The notes beneath the pieces are model-generated. The model was not told where the DNA came from, made no database searches, and was given only the letters and a program-made list of their open reading frames with translations. This document shows, one piece after another, positions 25,082-33,752 of a stretch of 41,549 nt of DNA. The position numbers and the translations under genes were made by a program. The stretch is from Paucisalibacillus globulus (GTDB taxonomy: Bacteria; Bacillota; Bacilli; Bacillales; Amphibacillaceae). The stretch lies in the NCBI RefSeq assembly GCF_900184735.1, contig NZ_LT855386.1, positions 353,338 through 394,886 of the forward strand, in the 5' to 3' direction. The stretch's first letter is position 1. The number at the start of each line of letters is the position of its first letter.

Positions 25082-25230
25082 CGACCGCTCCCCCCTTTCC
25101 CCTATTTTTTCCATACAACACTATATGCAAAAAAATTGCTTTCAGGGATTATATAATAGATGGTTTATTATTTCTCAATTAGTTAGAATCTAGAGATTGT
25201 CCTCTTATAGCCTATTTGTATAATTTTCCA

Positions 25231-25273
25231 TTGATAATCTAAATTAAAAAACATATAATAAGAACAAATGTTC
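25231..25273 (+). promoter_or_regulatory. SigA-type promoter with LexA box for the Y-family polymerase
   Basis: TTGATA (25231-25236), a 17-base spacer, TATAAT (25254-25259), then the palindrome GAAC-AAAT-GTTC (25262-25273), which fits the Gram-positive LexA/DinR consensus GAAC-N4-GTTC. The operator lies just after the -10 box, ideal for SOS repression. Confidence 0.88.
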
Positions 25274-25292
25274 CGTTTAGGTGGTGAAACAA

Positions 25293-26543
25293 TTGGATTA
25301 TTCTACTTTCCCACGACATGATGTTCTTTGTATTGATATGCGATCTTTTTATGCTAGTGTCGAGGCTGTTAAATTGGGGCTTGACCCAATGAGAACCATG
25401 CTTGCAGTCGTTGGTGATCCAAATAGATCTGGAAGTATTGTTCTAGCAGCTTCACCAGCTTTAAAAGAGAAATACGGTATAAGTAATGTCAGTCGTTTTT
25501 TCGAATTACCAAATGATCCAGAAATCCATATTGTCCCGGCACATATGGCCGACTATCTCCAAGTCTCTGTAGAAATCACCAGACTTATTAATCAGTATGC
25601 TCCGAAAGAAGCTATCCACCAATATTCTGTAGATGAAGTCTGGGTAACACTGAATGGACTTGGTAAGCTATTTGGCGAACCTATAGAAATTGCAAAACAA
25701 ATTAAACGCGACATCCTCGATAATTTTGGCATTACCTGTTCGATTGGTATTGGGGATAATAAATTCTTAGCGAAGGTTGTAATGGATTTACACGCCAAAA
25801 AAGTTGGAATAGCAGAATGTCGCTATGAGGATGTAGAAGAAAAACTCTGGCCTTTCCCCGTTGAAAAAATATGGGGAATTGGAAGTCGTATGAAACGAAA
25901 TTTAAACCGCATGGGTATTATCACTCTTGGGCAGCTCGCAAGATTTGACTTAGAACACCTTAAGAAAAGATTTGGTGTTATGGGGGAACAGCTATATTGG
26001 CATGCTTGGGGAATTGATTTAAGTCCTGTATTGGGGGACTTTGTTAAACATGAGCAAAAAGGATTTGGGCATGGTATTGCACTCTTGAGGGATTACACGA
26101 GAGATGAAGTTGCCGTTTGTATATTAGATCTTTGTGAGGAAGTCTGTCGTAGAGCACGTACAGCTGAAAAAACTGGTAAGACGATCCATCTTGGGATTGC
26201 TTATTCTAAAGAAACTGGCGGTGGGTTCTCTCGCTCTAGATCTATCCCGATTCCTACTAATGTCACAATGGATATGTACCATATCTGTATGCAGCTTTTT
26301 GAGGAATTTTATGATGGCTCTAGTAATATCCGCCATGTCTATGTCACACTGGATAACCTATATGATAAAGCTGAAACACAATTAAATTTATTCGAGGACC
26401 GCTCCAAACGAACGGATATTGGCTATGTAATGGATGCCATCCGCGAAAAGTATGGAACAACTGCTATCCTCCGAGCAAGTAGCTTCACCGATGCTGGAGT
26501 TACACTAGATCGTAGCAAGAAAATTGGTGGACATTATGCCTAA
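25293..26543 (+). CDS. Y-family translesion DNA polymerase (YqjW/UvrX type)
   Basis: 416 residues. Catalytic motifs are VLCIDMRSFYASVEA (first acidic residue D in CIDM) and YSVDEVWV (the acidic pair in SVDE). A helix-hairpin-helix thumb follows (VEKIWGIGSRMKRNLNRMGI), then the little-finger domain, and a QLNLFED clamp-binding peptide (QLNLF) near residue 365. It resembles the UvrX/YqjW group more than DinB. The best start is the TTG at 25293, since AGGTGGTGA sits eight bases upstream; GTGs at 25281/25284 fall inside that site. A LexA box overlaps its promoter. The YolD-like partner gene often found next to this group is absent here. Confidence 0.9.
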   Translation: MDYSTFPRHDVLCIDMRSFYASVEAVKLGLDPMRTMLAVVGDPNRSGSIVLAASPALKEKYGISNVSRFFELPNDPEIHIVPAHMADYLQVSVEITRLINQYAPKEAIHQYSVDEVWVTLNGLGKLFGEPIEIAKQIKRDILDNFGITCSIGIGDNKFLAKVVMDLHAKKVGIAECRYEDVEEKLWPFPVEKIWGIGSRMKRNLNRMGIITLGQLARFDLEHLKKRFGVMGEQLYWHAWGIDLSPVLGDFVKHEQKGFGHGIALLRDYTRDEVAVCILDLCEEVCRRARTAEKTGKTIHLGIAYSKETGGGFSRSRSIPIPTNVTMDMYHICMQLFEEFYDGSSNIRHVYVTLDNLYDKAETQLNLFEDRSKRTDIGYVMDAIREKYGTTAILRASSFTDAGVTLDRSKKIGGHYA

Positions 26544-26574
26544 ATCCCCTCAAACTTTTTTTGAGGGGATTTAG
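26541..26574. terminator. Hairpin between the polymerase and coaW genes
   Basis: TAAATCCCCTCAA / TTGAGGGGATTTA, starting at the polymerase stop codon. The stem is strong but the T run is lacking, so it may serve both convergent genes. Confidence 0.65.
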
Positions 26575-26598
26575 CGTTTAGCGAATAGAACAAAACAA

Positions 26599-27402
26599 TT
26601 ACTCCATTAATGCTCCAATAGCCCCAGCATGCGATCCCTTTTCTAGAAAAATAGGCTCATAGGACATCGCATCCTTAAAGCTACTAAGAACATTCTTTAA
26701 AGCAGTATTATTCACTAATGTACCACCAACAAAAACAATACGTTTAACCTGCTTCAACATCGCAGCTTGACCAGCAAGCAAGATGATGGTCTCACCAATT
26801 AACTGCATCACACTTGCTAAATAATCATTCTCATTAGCTGCATCATTTAAATGTACTTTTCCTAAATTTGCAGCTGTTAAATCACCAAAGATTGGTGGCT
26901 CATCAGGTGCATAAATATCTCGAACTAATAAGTCGCTCTTTCGATTATCCCCCAATTCAGCCTTAGCAGTATACGAAGAAAAGTCATTTTCACCGGTTAT
27001 TAAATGGCCAAGTCCCATTAAGGTTCCTCCACCAATCCCACTACCTAACATGCGTTCAAAAGAATCAAATTTCACATGGAATATGGAGGTCCCTGTACCG
27101 ATATTAACCAAAATATAGTCTTCATGTATTACGCCTATTTTCTGTTCTAGCAAATAGCGTGTCCCTTTCGTAACCGCGTGAAATTCTTCAACAATTTGTG
27201 AATCATTTATCAATAGATTCTTTAGTTGACCAGCTTTTCCACCAGTAAATACTAATTTAGCATCAGGAGCTAATACTGCTAACCATTGTGCTATTTTTTC
27301 TAATTCAAGATTTGAAAAAGTTTTAATATCTAGTTTTCCTTTTTCCTGATAAGCAATTTTAACAAGTGATCCTCCAGCATCTATTCCAATTTTACGTGTC
27401 AA
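26599..27402 (-). CDS. coaW: Type II pantothenate kinase
   Basis: 267 residues of the ASKHA fold. The phosphate loop is IGIDAGGSLVKIAY, followed by LVFTGGKAGQL, VNIGTGTSIFHV and GSGIGGGTLMGLG. It phosphorylates pantothenate, the first step of coenzyme A synthesis. The family is the type II (eukaryote-like, staphylococcal CoaW) form, not CoaA or CoaX. The start is TTG at 27402 with GGGGGAG five bases upstream. Single gene. Confidence 0.92.
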   Translation of the reverse strand: MTRKIGIDAGGSLVKIAYQEKGKLDIKTFSNLELEKIAQWLAVLAPDAKLVFTGGKAGQLKNLLINDSQIVEEFHAVTKGTRYLLEQKIGVIHEDYILVNIGTGTSIFHVKFDSFERMLGSGIGGGTLMGLGHLITGENDFSSYTAKAELGDNRKSDLLVRDIYAPDEPPIFGDLTAANLGKVHLNDAANENDYLASVMQLIGETIILLAGQAAMLKQVKRIVFVGGTLVNNTALKNVLSSFKDAMSYEPIFLEKGSHAGAIGALME

Positions 27403-27519
27403 CTCGTCTCCCCCTCAAAAACCCTCTTCATTTTCAATTTACACGAACCAGTTGAAAAAGAAAAGTAGAGCATTAGGTTAATGCAATGAAACTGTAATAT
27501 AGAAATAGTTTGACCACTG

Positions 27520-27546
27520 GTTTAAGTAACATGGAAAGCAGGAAAT
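27520..27546 (+). promoter_or_regulatory. Possible SigB-type promoter of the BCCT transporter
   Basis: GTTTAA (27520-27525), a 15-base spacer, GGAAAT (27541-27546). The -35 box is perfect for SigB, the -10 box only partly matches GGGWAW. Osmolyte transporters are often SigB-dependent, hence the mention; low confidence. Confidence 0.3.
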
Positions 27547-27602
27547 TGTACATATTATGAGTAGACTACAAATTTGAGAGTGTACAAGGAAGGAATGTTC
27601 TC

Positions 27603-29195
27603 ATGAACACTAAACTAATTGATTGGCCAACCTTTATTGGCGCACTCGTCGTGTTATTTGCCGTGACTTTACCTTTAATATTTTTTCCGGAAGCAGGAGC
27701 TCAAGCAATTAATTTTGCTAATGACTTCTTAACTGGAAAATTTGGAGTTTTATATTTATCCCTAGGTATATTCGCATTTATATTTCTTCTCTATGTCGGA
27801 TTTAGTAAATACGGGAAGATAAAATTAGGCAAACGCGGGACAGAAAGAGAATTCGGATCGTTTTCTTGGGCAGCCATGCTATTTTCTGCAGGTATTGGAT
27901 CTAGCATCCTATATTGGGGAATGATTGAATGGGCTTATTATTATCAGGCACCTCCATTCAATGTTGAACCAGGGACAAAAGAAGCGATAGAACTAGCCGC
28001 GACCTATGGCATATTTCATTGGGGGCCGATTGCATGGGCAATCTACACACTCCCTGCTTTACCAATTGCCTATTTTTATTTTGTTCGTAAAAGTCCCGTC
28101 CTGAAAATAAGCGCTGCATCAAGGCCAATTATAGGTAACCTTGCAGATGGCCCTCTGGGTGTAGTCATAGATGTATTGTTTATTTTTGGACTATTGGGTG
28201 GTGCCGGTACAACACTTGCCCTAGGAACACCTATGATTGCTGAAGGTGTACATGACATTACTGGTTTACCAGTAAATCTAGGCCTGCAGTCGGGAATCAT
28301 GCTATTATGTACGATTATTTTTGCAATAAGTGCATATTCCGGTTTGAATAAAGGAATTAAAGTTTTAAGTGATTTTAATATATGGCTTGTACTATTTATT
28401 TTAGTTTTTATCTTTGTCTTTGGTCCAACAGTATTTATTAGTGAGACAACGTTTACCAGTCTAGGTATTTTATTAGATAATTTCTTCCATATGGCGACCT
28501 GGTTGGAACCTCTAGCACAGATAGACGGTTATCCAGCTTCAAACTTCCCGGAAACATGGACTGTTTTTTACTGGGCTTGGTGGACGGTGTATGCTCCTTT
28601 TGTTGGACTATTTGTAGCAAGAATCTCACGAGGTAGAACAATACGTGAAATGATCTTTGGAACTTTAATTTATGGAACATTAGGATGTGTATTGTTTTTT
28701 GGGATATTGGGTAACTTCGGACTCTATCTACAACTAACAGGCTCATTTGATGTCATCGGCTTTATGAATGAATTCGGTGCACCAGCAACCATTATCGAAA
28801 TTCTTCATCAGCTGCCGATCTCAAATTTTATTGTGATTGTTTTTACTATATTAGCTATTGTTTTTCTAGCCACAACGTTCGACTCTGCCTCCTATATATT
28901 AGCTGCTGTTGTTCAAAAACACGTCCCGGGCGGGGAAGCATTACGTTGGAATCGCTTATTTTGGGCATTTGCCTTATTATTGCTTCCTCTTGTACTCATG
29001 TTTTACGGAGATTTACAAGCATTACAAACAGCGAGTATCGTGGCAGGATTTCCGGTTATGTTTATTATGGCATTACTCGCGATGTCCTTTATCAAGGCAG
29101 CAAATACAGATTTAAAAGCACTAAAGGAATATCGATCCCCTACGATTTATATCAATAGAAAGAATACAGATGATACACGGGATCCAAAATCCTGA
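27603..29195 (+). CDS. BCCT-family osmolyte transporter (OpuD/BetP-like)
   Basis: 530 residues with 12 predicted helices. The tryptophan-rich substrate region is FYWAWWTVYAPFVGLFVARI, followed by the family signature SRGRTIREMI. AAMLFSAGIGSSILYWGMIEW in helix 3 carries the Gly-rich motif of sodium-coupled betaine carriers (GIGSS rather than GMGIG, so the coupling ion is uncertain). It imports glycine betaine, choline or a related compatible solute. The ATG is preceded by AAGGAAGGAA. Single gene ending in a hairpin. Confidence 0.9.
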   Translation: MNTKLIDWPTFIGALVVLFAVTLPLIFFPEAGAQAINFANDFLTGKFGVLYLSLGIFAFIFLLYVGFSKYGKIKLGKRGTEREFGSFSWAAMLFSAGIGSSILYWGMIEWAYYYQAPPFNVEPGTKEAIELAATYGIFHWGPIAWAIYTLPALPIAYFYFVRKSPVLKISAASRPIIGNLADGPLGVVIDVLFIFGLLGGAGTTLALGTPMIAEGVHDITGLPVNLGLQSGIMLLCTIIFAISAYSGLNKGIKVLSDFNIWLVLFILVFIFVFGPTVFISETTFTSLGILLDNFFHMATWLEPLAQIDGYPASNFPETWTVFYWAWWTVYAPFVGLFVARISRGRTIREMIFGTLIYGTLGCVLFFGILGNFGLYLQLTGSFDVIGFMNEFGAPATIIEILHQLPISNFIVIVFTILAIVFLATTFDSASYILAAVVQKHVPGGEALRWNRLFWAFALLLLPLVLMFYGDLQALQTASIVAGFPVMFIMALLAMSFIKAANTDLKALKEYRSPTIYINRKNTDDTRDPKS

Positions 29196-29223
29196 GGAGC
29201 AACCTTTATTGCTCCTTTTCTTA
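29196..29223 (+). terminator. Terminator of the BCCT gene
   Basis: GGAGCAA-ccttta-TTGCTCC followed by TTTTCTT, starting at the stop codon of the transporter gene. Confidence 0.8.
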
Positions 29224-29253
29224 CTTTTTTCAATTCGAATGAACCATAAAAAT

Positions 29254-29524
29254 GAGGCTGGGACAAAAGAGTTTTAGTTGATTAAAATCCGAACGAACAT
29301 GAAAAGCGCATAGACCCGCTCCGGAAATATACTACGCTTTTACTGTCAGCACAGGGGCGACATCTGTTCGAGAGTACCTCCGGCTGGTGAGCCTCCTCAG
29401 AGCTAAAGCTCTTCCGGGGTCTCACCGATGCCTATCCTCCCGTAGGAGTCTCCGTATATTTCCGGAGCTGATGTGGTGTTTCGTTCAGGTTCTCAACTTA
29501 TACTTTTAGTTATGTCCCAGCCTC
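29254..29524. repeat. Dispersed structured repeat, copy 2, inverted relative to copy 1
   Basis: Bounded by GAGGCTGGGACA (29254-29265) and TGTCCCAGCCTC (29513-29524). Read on the minus strand it follows copy 1 (8930-9240) almost base for base through the flank, the outer stem, the GGTGAG/CTCACC stem and the AGAGCT loop stem. It differs in lacking the 67-base tandem duplication and in having about 40 unrelated bases (about 29340-29380) in place of the CCCGTGGA region. No coding capacity. The two copies form a ~20-kb-spaced inverted repeat. Confidence 0.85.
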
Positions 29525-29538
29525 AATATTAAGTATTA

Positions 29539-30741
29539 TTAATAACGAACAGAAGCATTTACATTAATTAGACCGTGCTCAACTGTTCGACCTACACCAT
29601 TCATGTAAACAGCAGTATTTTCAATTGCTGCTCTAACCTGTGCATTATTTTTTCCTTGACCAGTAAGTAATGCCGCTTGACCTGCTACATAAGGAGAAGC
29701 CATGGATGTACCAGACATATAAACATAACTGTTATTTGGATAAGTAGAGGCAATGTCTACACCTGGGGCCATTACATCAACCCAAGTACCCCAGTTTGAG
29801 AAATTAGCTTTACGATTATTCGAATCAACCGCACCTACAGCAATAACATTTTCATAAGAAGCAGGTTCGAAAGTTGTTCTAACACCATCATTACCGGCAG
29901 CAGCTACCACCACAGCACCACGGTTCCAAGCGTAATTAACAGCATCTTCTAATGTCTGTGTATCACAGTTACAACCCAATGATAAATTTATAACCTCTGC
30001 ACCTGCATCTGCTGCGTAAATAATTCCATCTGCGATATCAGCCAATGAACCACTTCCTTGTGCATCCAATACACGAACCGCCAATACTTTTGTGTTTGGA
30101 GCCATACCAGCTATTCCAGTAGCATTGTTCGTTTCAGCAGCAGCAATTCCTGCTACGTGTGTACCGTGACCATTTTGATCTTGTGGATACCAGTCATTTT
30201 GAACAAAGTCATAACCAAGAACTACTTTCCCATCTAAATCAGGGTGATTATAGTCAACTCCTGTATCAAGTACGGCAATTTCTTGACTTGAGCTACCACG
30301 TGTAACATCCCAGGCATGGTCTGCATCGGTATTAAATAATCCGTATTGATAACTAGGGCTAAAATACGTATCATTTGGTGACCAAGTTGCATTAAGTACA
30401 TAGTTTGGCTCGGCGTACTCTACATTAGGATTATTACTTAAAGCCTTAACAACTGCATCTACATTGCCCACCTCAAGCACTAAAAAAGGTGATTTTACTG
30501 CGTCTACATCTGCTTTCACCTTAACATTAGCATTGTTAAGGACTTTATTTTGTTGCGAGACAGAAACCTTATCTTTAAACTTAACAATCACTTCACCTTT
30601 TACCTGTTCAACTTTAGCTGCTGATACCGATACATTTGTAACCTTTTCAAGCTCCCCCTCATCAGCAGCGGCATTCCCAACAATTGGGAAAATCAATGTA
30701 AAAACAACGACAATCAAACCAGCTAGCCAAGACTTCTTCAT
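29539..30741 (-). CDS. Secreted subtilisin-like serine protease (S8)
   Basis: 400 residues. Signal peptide about 1-25, an I9-type inhibitor propeptide about 45-116 (VIVKFKDKVSVSQQNK to EYAEPNYVL), then the mature enzyme. The catalytic triad is D159 (AVLDTGVDYNHPDLDG), H192 (NGHGTHVAGIA) and S346 (MSGTSMASPYVAG), with oxyanion N284 (AAAGND). A CNC pair (C257, C259) is unusual. It is probably an extracellular feeding protease, and perhaps also the kind of enzyme that matures signal peptides. AGGAGGAG precedes the ATG. Single gene beside repeat copy 2. Confidence 0.95.
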   Translation of the reverse strand: MKKSWLAGLIVVVFTLIFPIVGNAAADEGELEKVTNVSVSAAKVEQVKGEVIVKFKDKVSVSQQNKVLNNANVKVKADVDAVKSPFLVLEVGNVDAVVKALSNNPNVEYAEPNYVLNATWSPNDTYFSPSYQYGLFNTDADHAWDVTRGSSSQEIAVLDTGVDYNHPDLDGKVVLGYDFVQNDWYPQDQNGHGTHVAGIAAAETNNATGIAGMAPNTKVLAVRVLDAQGSGSLADIADGIIYAADAGAEVINLSLGCNCDTQTLEDAVNYAWNRGAVVVAAAGNDGVRTTFEPASYENVIAVGAVDSNNRKANFSNWGTWVDVMAPGVDIASTYPNNSYVYMSGTSMASPYVAGQAALLTGQGKNNAQVRAAIENTAVYMNGVGRTVEHGLINVNASVRY

Positions 30742-31009
30742 AAAACTCCTCCTCTCGTTTATACGTTTAAGTATACTGTGAGAGGCATATCCAACTAATG
30801 AGCAAAGTAGCCTAAAAAAGTTGGGAAAGTAATGAGGATATGTTCATTTTGACACTGGCCAATATCCTTACGAAGGAAAAACTACCAAATTTAAAATTAA
30901 CTCTTTATAATGATAAAATAGTTAAGCTTAAATGAAATAAATGAAAGAACTATTTGATTTCAATTAAACATAGACATCAAATTATTTTAGAGGTGAAAAT
31001 AATAACCAG

Positions 31010-31828
31010 ATGAACTTCACAAAAACTTACATAAAATTACTAAAAACAACTATTTATTGTGAACACAGGATTCAGGAAGAAAAACCAATAATATTTCTCA
31101 TACATGGCTTTGTAGCTTCATCCTATACTTTCAATCGTCTTAAACCACTTCTAGCAAAAGACTTTTCTGTAATTGCAATTGATTTACCCGGATTTGGTAA
31201 GAGTGAAAAATCAACTACTTTCACCTATTCCTTCGACAACTATGCCAATTTAGTATTGGCATGCCTGGATCATTATCAAATAAAAGATGCTTATGTTGCG
31301 GGTCATTCAATGGGAGGACAGATTGCCTTAAACACAGCATTGAAGGCACCGGAGAGAGTGAAAAAATTAATATTATTCTGCAGCTCAGGATATCTACCAA
31401 GAGCCAAGAACTACCTTATATATAGCTCGTATCTCCCTTTCTTTCATTTAATTGCAAAACGAAAGATAAATTCTCAGAGTGTTGTAAGGAATCTCAAAAA
31501 CGTATTTTATGACCATTCCTATATTACAGAAGACCAAATTGAGGAATATGGGAGGCCACTTAAAGACAAGAACTTTCCAAGATCGCTAGTACGGTTGCTT
31601 AGGCATCGCGAGGGGGATTTATATAGTGAACAATTAAAACAAATCAAGACACCTACTTTACTACTTTGGGGCAAGGAAGATAAAGTTGTCCCCCTACCAA
31701 TTGGGAAAAAACTTGCTAAAGACTTACCAAATGCAAAATTAATTTCGTATGAACAAGCTGGTCACTTGGTAACAGAGGAAAAAGCCCAACAACTATATAA
31801 AGATATCCAAACCTTTACCTTAACCTAA
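31010..31828 (+). CDS. yugF: Alpha/beta hydrolase, YugF-like
   Basis: 272 residues, closely following B. subtilis YugF in length and motifs: oxyanion loop LIHGFVASSYTF, nucleophile elbow AGHSMGGQIAL (Ser), acid in LLWGKEDKVVPL (Asp), and His in YEQAGHLVTEE. The block RLLRHREGDL is also YugF-like. Cytoplasmic; substrate unknown. The ATG at 31010 has GAGGTGA 13 bases upstream, a rather long spacing, but the earlier GTG runs into a stop. A terminator follows the gene. Confidence 0.85.
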   Translation: MNFTKTYIKLLKTTIYCEHRIQEEKPIIFLIHGFVASSYTFNRLKPLLAKDFSVIAIDLPGFGKSEKSTTFTYSFDNYANLVLACLDHYQIKDAYVAGHSMGGQIALNTALKAPERVKKLILFCSSGYLPRAKNYLIYSSYLPFFHLIAKRKINSQSVVRNLKNVFYDHSYITEDQIEEYGRPLKDKNFPRSLVRLLRHREGDLYSEQLKQIKTPTLLLWGKEDKVVPLPIGKKLAKDLPNAKLISYEQAGHLVTEEKAQQLYKDIQTFTLT

Positions 31829-31859
31829 GATTAATTGTTTCTAAATCTTGGGTTTTTTT
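31822..31859 (+). terminator. Terminator of yugF
   Basis: CCTAAGATT / AATCTTGGG hairpin (with G-T pairing) overlapping the stop codon, followed by seven Ts. A second hairpin (GCCCACC/GGTGGC, about 31869-31912) lies before the next gene. Confidence 0.8.
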
Positions 31860-31944
31860 AGGTTCAAAATGGAATATTTGCCCACCACTTTTCTTAGAGG
31901 TGGCATATTCTATTAGTAATATTCCGTCATATGAGGTGAGTTAA

Positions 31945-32403
31945 ATGGGTTTTAGAAAGAATAGGTTACCCGGTCGCTTTGATATAGACATGTCACCACT
32001 ACAGGATTTGATGAAACAAATGGATTCCTTTTTTAATCAATCCTTTAAACATATGAACGAGCACTTTCACCTTCAACCATTTTGGCTAGACCTAAAGGAA
32101 TATGACACCTATTACTTAATTCAAGCAAAACTGGATGGATACAACCGGGACCAAATTCATATTGAAGTGACTGGAAACAAACTACGAATAACTATTAAAG
32201 ACCATCAATTTTTCGATCAGAAAGACTTAAAAGGTGATTTTAATCATAAGAAGGAAACGATTCAAAGAAAAGAGCGTGTCATATCATTGCCAGTCGATAT
32301 AGCAAAGAAAGATATTCTTGCTTCTTTTAAAAACAGCCTATTAAACATAAAAATTCCAAAAGAAAAAATTAATAAAACTATTATTGACATTGAAGAATCA
32401 TAA
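31945..32403 (+). CDS. Hsp20/alpha-crystallin-type small heat shock protein
   Basis: 152 residues. An N-terminal arm with LKDLM-like amphipathic sequence (LQDLMKQMDSFFNQSF) is followed by an alpha-crystallin beta-sandwich (about 45-150): YYLIQAKLDGYNRDQIHIEV, KLRITIKD, and RVISLPVDIAKKDILASFKN, then LLNIKIPKE. The missing classical C-terminal I-x-I motif is partly replaced by IIDIEE. It is a holdase chaperone; in bacilli such proteins may also be spore coat parts (CotM type). GAGGTGA lies before the ATG. Confidence 0.85.
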   Translation: MGFRKNRLPGRFDIDMSPLQDLMKQMDSFFNQSFKHMNEHFHLQPFWLDLKEYDTYYLIQAKLDGYNRDQIHIEVTGNKLRITIKDHQFFDQKDLKGDFNHKKETIQRKERVISLPVDIAKKDILASFKNSLLNIKIPKEKINKTIIDIEES

Positions 32404-32411
32404 TACAGCAT

Positions 32412-32452
32412 GGATTCAGACTTTATTAAAGGTGCCTGAATCTCTTTTTTAA
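32412..32452 (+). terminator. Terminator of the Hsp20 gene
   Basis: GATTCAG / CTGAATC with a long loop, followed by TCTTTTTT. Confidence 0.7.
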
Positions 32453-32475
32453 TAACAAATAAAGGAGGGAAATGC

Positions 32476-33258
32476 TTGCCCGTATATCGAACTGATAAAT
32501 GGATAGAAAAATCCTATCATTCCCCTAAATATATTTATAAAAAACTTACGAAGTTCTTTCATGAAGGTAATGTAAAGGATATTACAAATCTCTTAATACA
32601 TCATGGTATGTATCATAAACCAGAAAATGATGGTGAACTATTACTAGAATCTTTACGTAAAAAAAATGTGTGGGAAATTATTGAGAAAGAAGAAATAAAA
32701 CTTAAACGGGAATGGAATGGGCAAAACGTATCAATATTTATCTTGCCTTCTGATAGCTATAATAGAAAAATTAGAGAACATTATAACGGTAGATCTGGTC
32801 TTGCTTTTCCTGACAAATTATTTATATTTTTATCATCTGAAAGTACAGTGGAAGAAATAAAAGCATTATTTACTCATGAATATAATCATTGTTGCAGACT
32901 CATCCACGATCCAACAAAGGAAAAAGATTACACACTACTTAATCGTATCATATTAGAAGGGCTAGCCGAAAATGCCGTCCGTGAGAGATTTGGTACCTCT
33001 CCTCTAGCTCCATGGACCACCTACTATACAAATGATGAATTACAGGATTTATGGGAACAGGTAGTTCTCCCCCACAAGGATTTATCCAAAAACACAAGAA
33101 ATGCGAGTGCTATTCTTTATGGAAAGAGCTTCTACCCAAATATGGTCGGCTATGCCGTTGGTTATTATTTGGTTAAACATTATATGAAACAAACTGGAAA
33201 AAGAAGTAAAGATTTATTAAAATTACCAGCTGAAAAAATTGCCTTCATTGACGAATAG
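32476..33258 (+). CDS. DUF2268 putative zinc metalloprotease (YjaZ-like)
   Basis: 260 residues. The zinc motif HEYNH (in LFTHEYNHCCRLIH) and the downstream EGLAE give a gluzincin-like active site. This is the DUF2268 pattern seen in YjaZ. No signal peptide is seen, so it is probably cytoplasmic. The start is TTG at 32476, because AAAGGAGGG lies seven bases upstream; the nearby ATG is in another frame. Substrate unknown. It lies between an Hsp20 gene and a sporulation-type peptide, which may hint at stress or spore formation but is not proof. Confidence 0.85.
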   Translation: MPVYRTDKWIEKSYHSPKYIYKKLTKFFHEGNVKDITNLLIHHGMYHKPENDGELLLESLRKKNVWEIIEKEEIKLKREWNGQNVSIFILPSDSYNRKIREHYNGRSGLAFPDKLFIFLSSESTVEEIKALFTHEYNHCCRLIHDPTKEKDYTLLNRIILEGLAENAVRERFGTSPLAPWTTYYTNDELQDLWEQVVLPHKDLSKNTRNASAILYGKSFYPNMVGYAVGYYLVKHYMKQTGKRSKDLLKLPAEKIAFIDE

Positions 33259-33414
33259 GCAAATGTACAGTTTCCTTAAAAACTGGGTGTCTAACCCAGT
33301 CAATTAACGAGCACATTCATATAGTATTAACAAACACTAAATCTTAAGTGTTTTGTCTTTGGAGGTTTATTTCTCCCAAAATTCACCGTTATTGTATGTT
33401 AGGAGGGATGTAGA

Positions 33415-33543
33415 ATGTCATTCGGATACGGCTGTGGTGGTTATGGTGGTTATGGCTACGGCGGGGGAGGATACAACAATAGCTTCGCGCTTATCGTTGT
33501 TTTATTTATCCTTCTAATCATCGTAGGTGCTGCTTGGCTATAA
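33415..33543 (+). CDS. YjcZ-family tiny sporulation membrane protein
   Basis: 42 residues: a Gly/Tyr-rich head ([20 protein letters not shown]) then [20 protein letters not shown] and WL. This is exactly the pattern of the tiny transmembrane YjcZ family made in sporulating bacilli, where the C-terminal hydrophobic helix inserts in a membrane. AGGAGGG lies about seven bases before the ATG. Role unknown. It is the strongest direct sign in this window that the host forms spores. Confidence 0.9.
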   Translation: MSFGYGCGGYGGYGYGGGGYNNSFALIVVLFILLIIVGAAWL

Positions 33544-33673
33544 TTTAAGAATTTACTAAACTACGATTAGGCGGGGGCATCCCCGTCCTAGGTAGTTATG
33601 GATTTAGTTACGAAAGGGCTATATTTCTTCTAAGTTATTGGCCAAGAGGTGGGCCTAAAACGATTAATTAATG

Positions 33674-33702
33674 GAGCATCCTATTTAGGATGCTCTTTTT
33701 AT
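33674..33702 (+). terminator. Terminator after the YjcZ-type gene
   Basis: GAGCATCC-tattta-GGATGCTC followed by TTTTTATTTTT. A GC-rich hairpin (GCGGGG/CCCCG, about 33571-33589) precedes it closer to the stop codon. Confidence 0.85.
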
Positions 33703-33752
33703 TTTTGGGTTAATATATATAGTTTTTTAGTATTGGTCTTACTCATTAGTAG

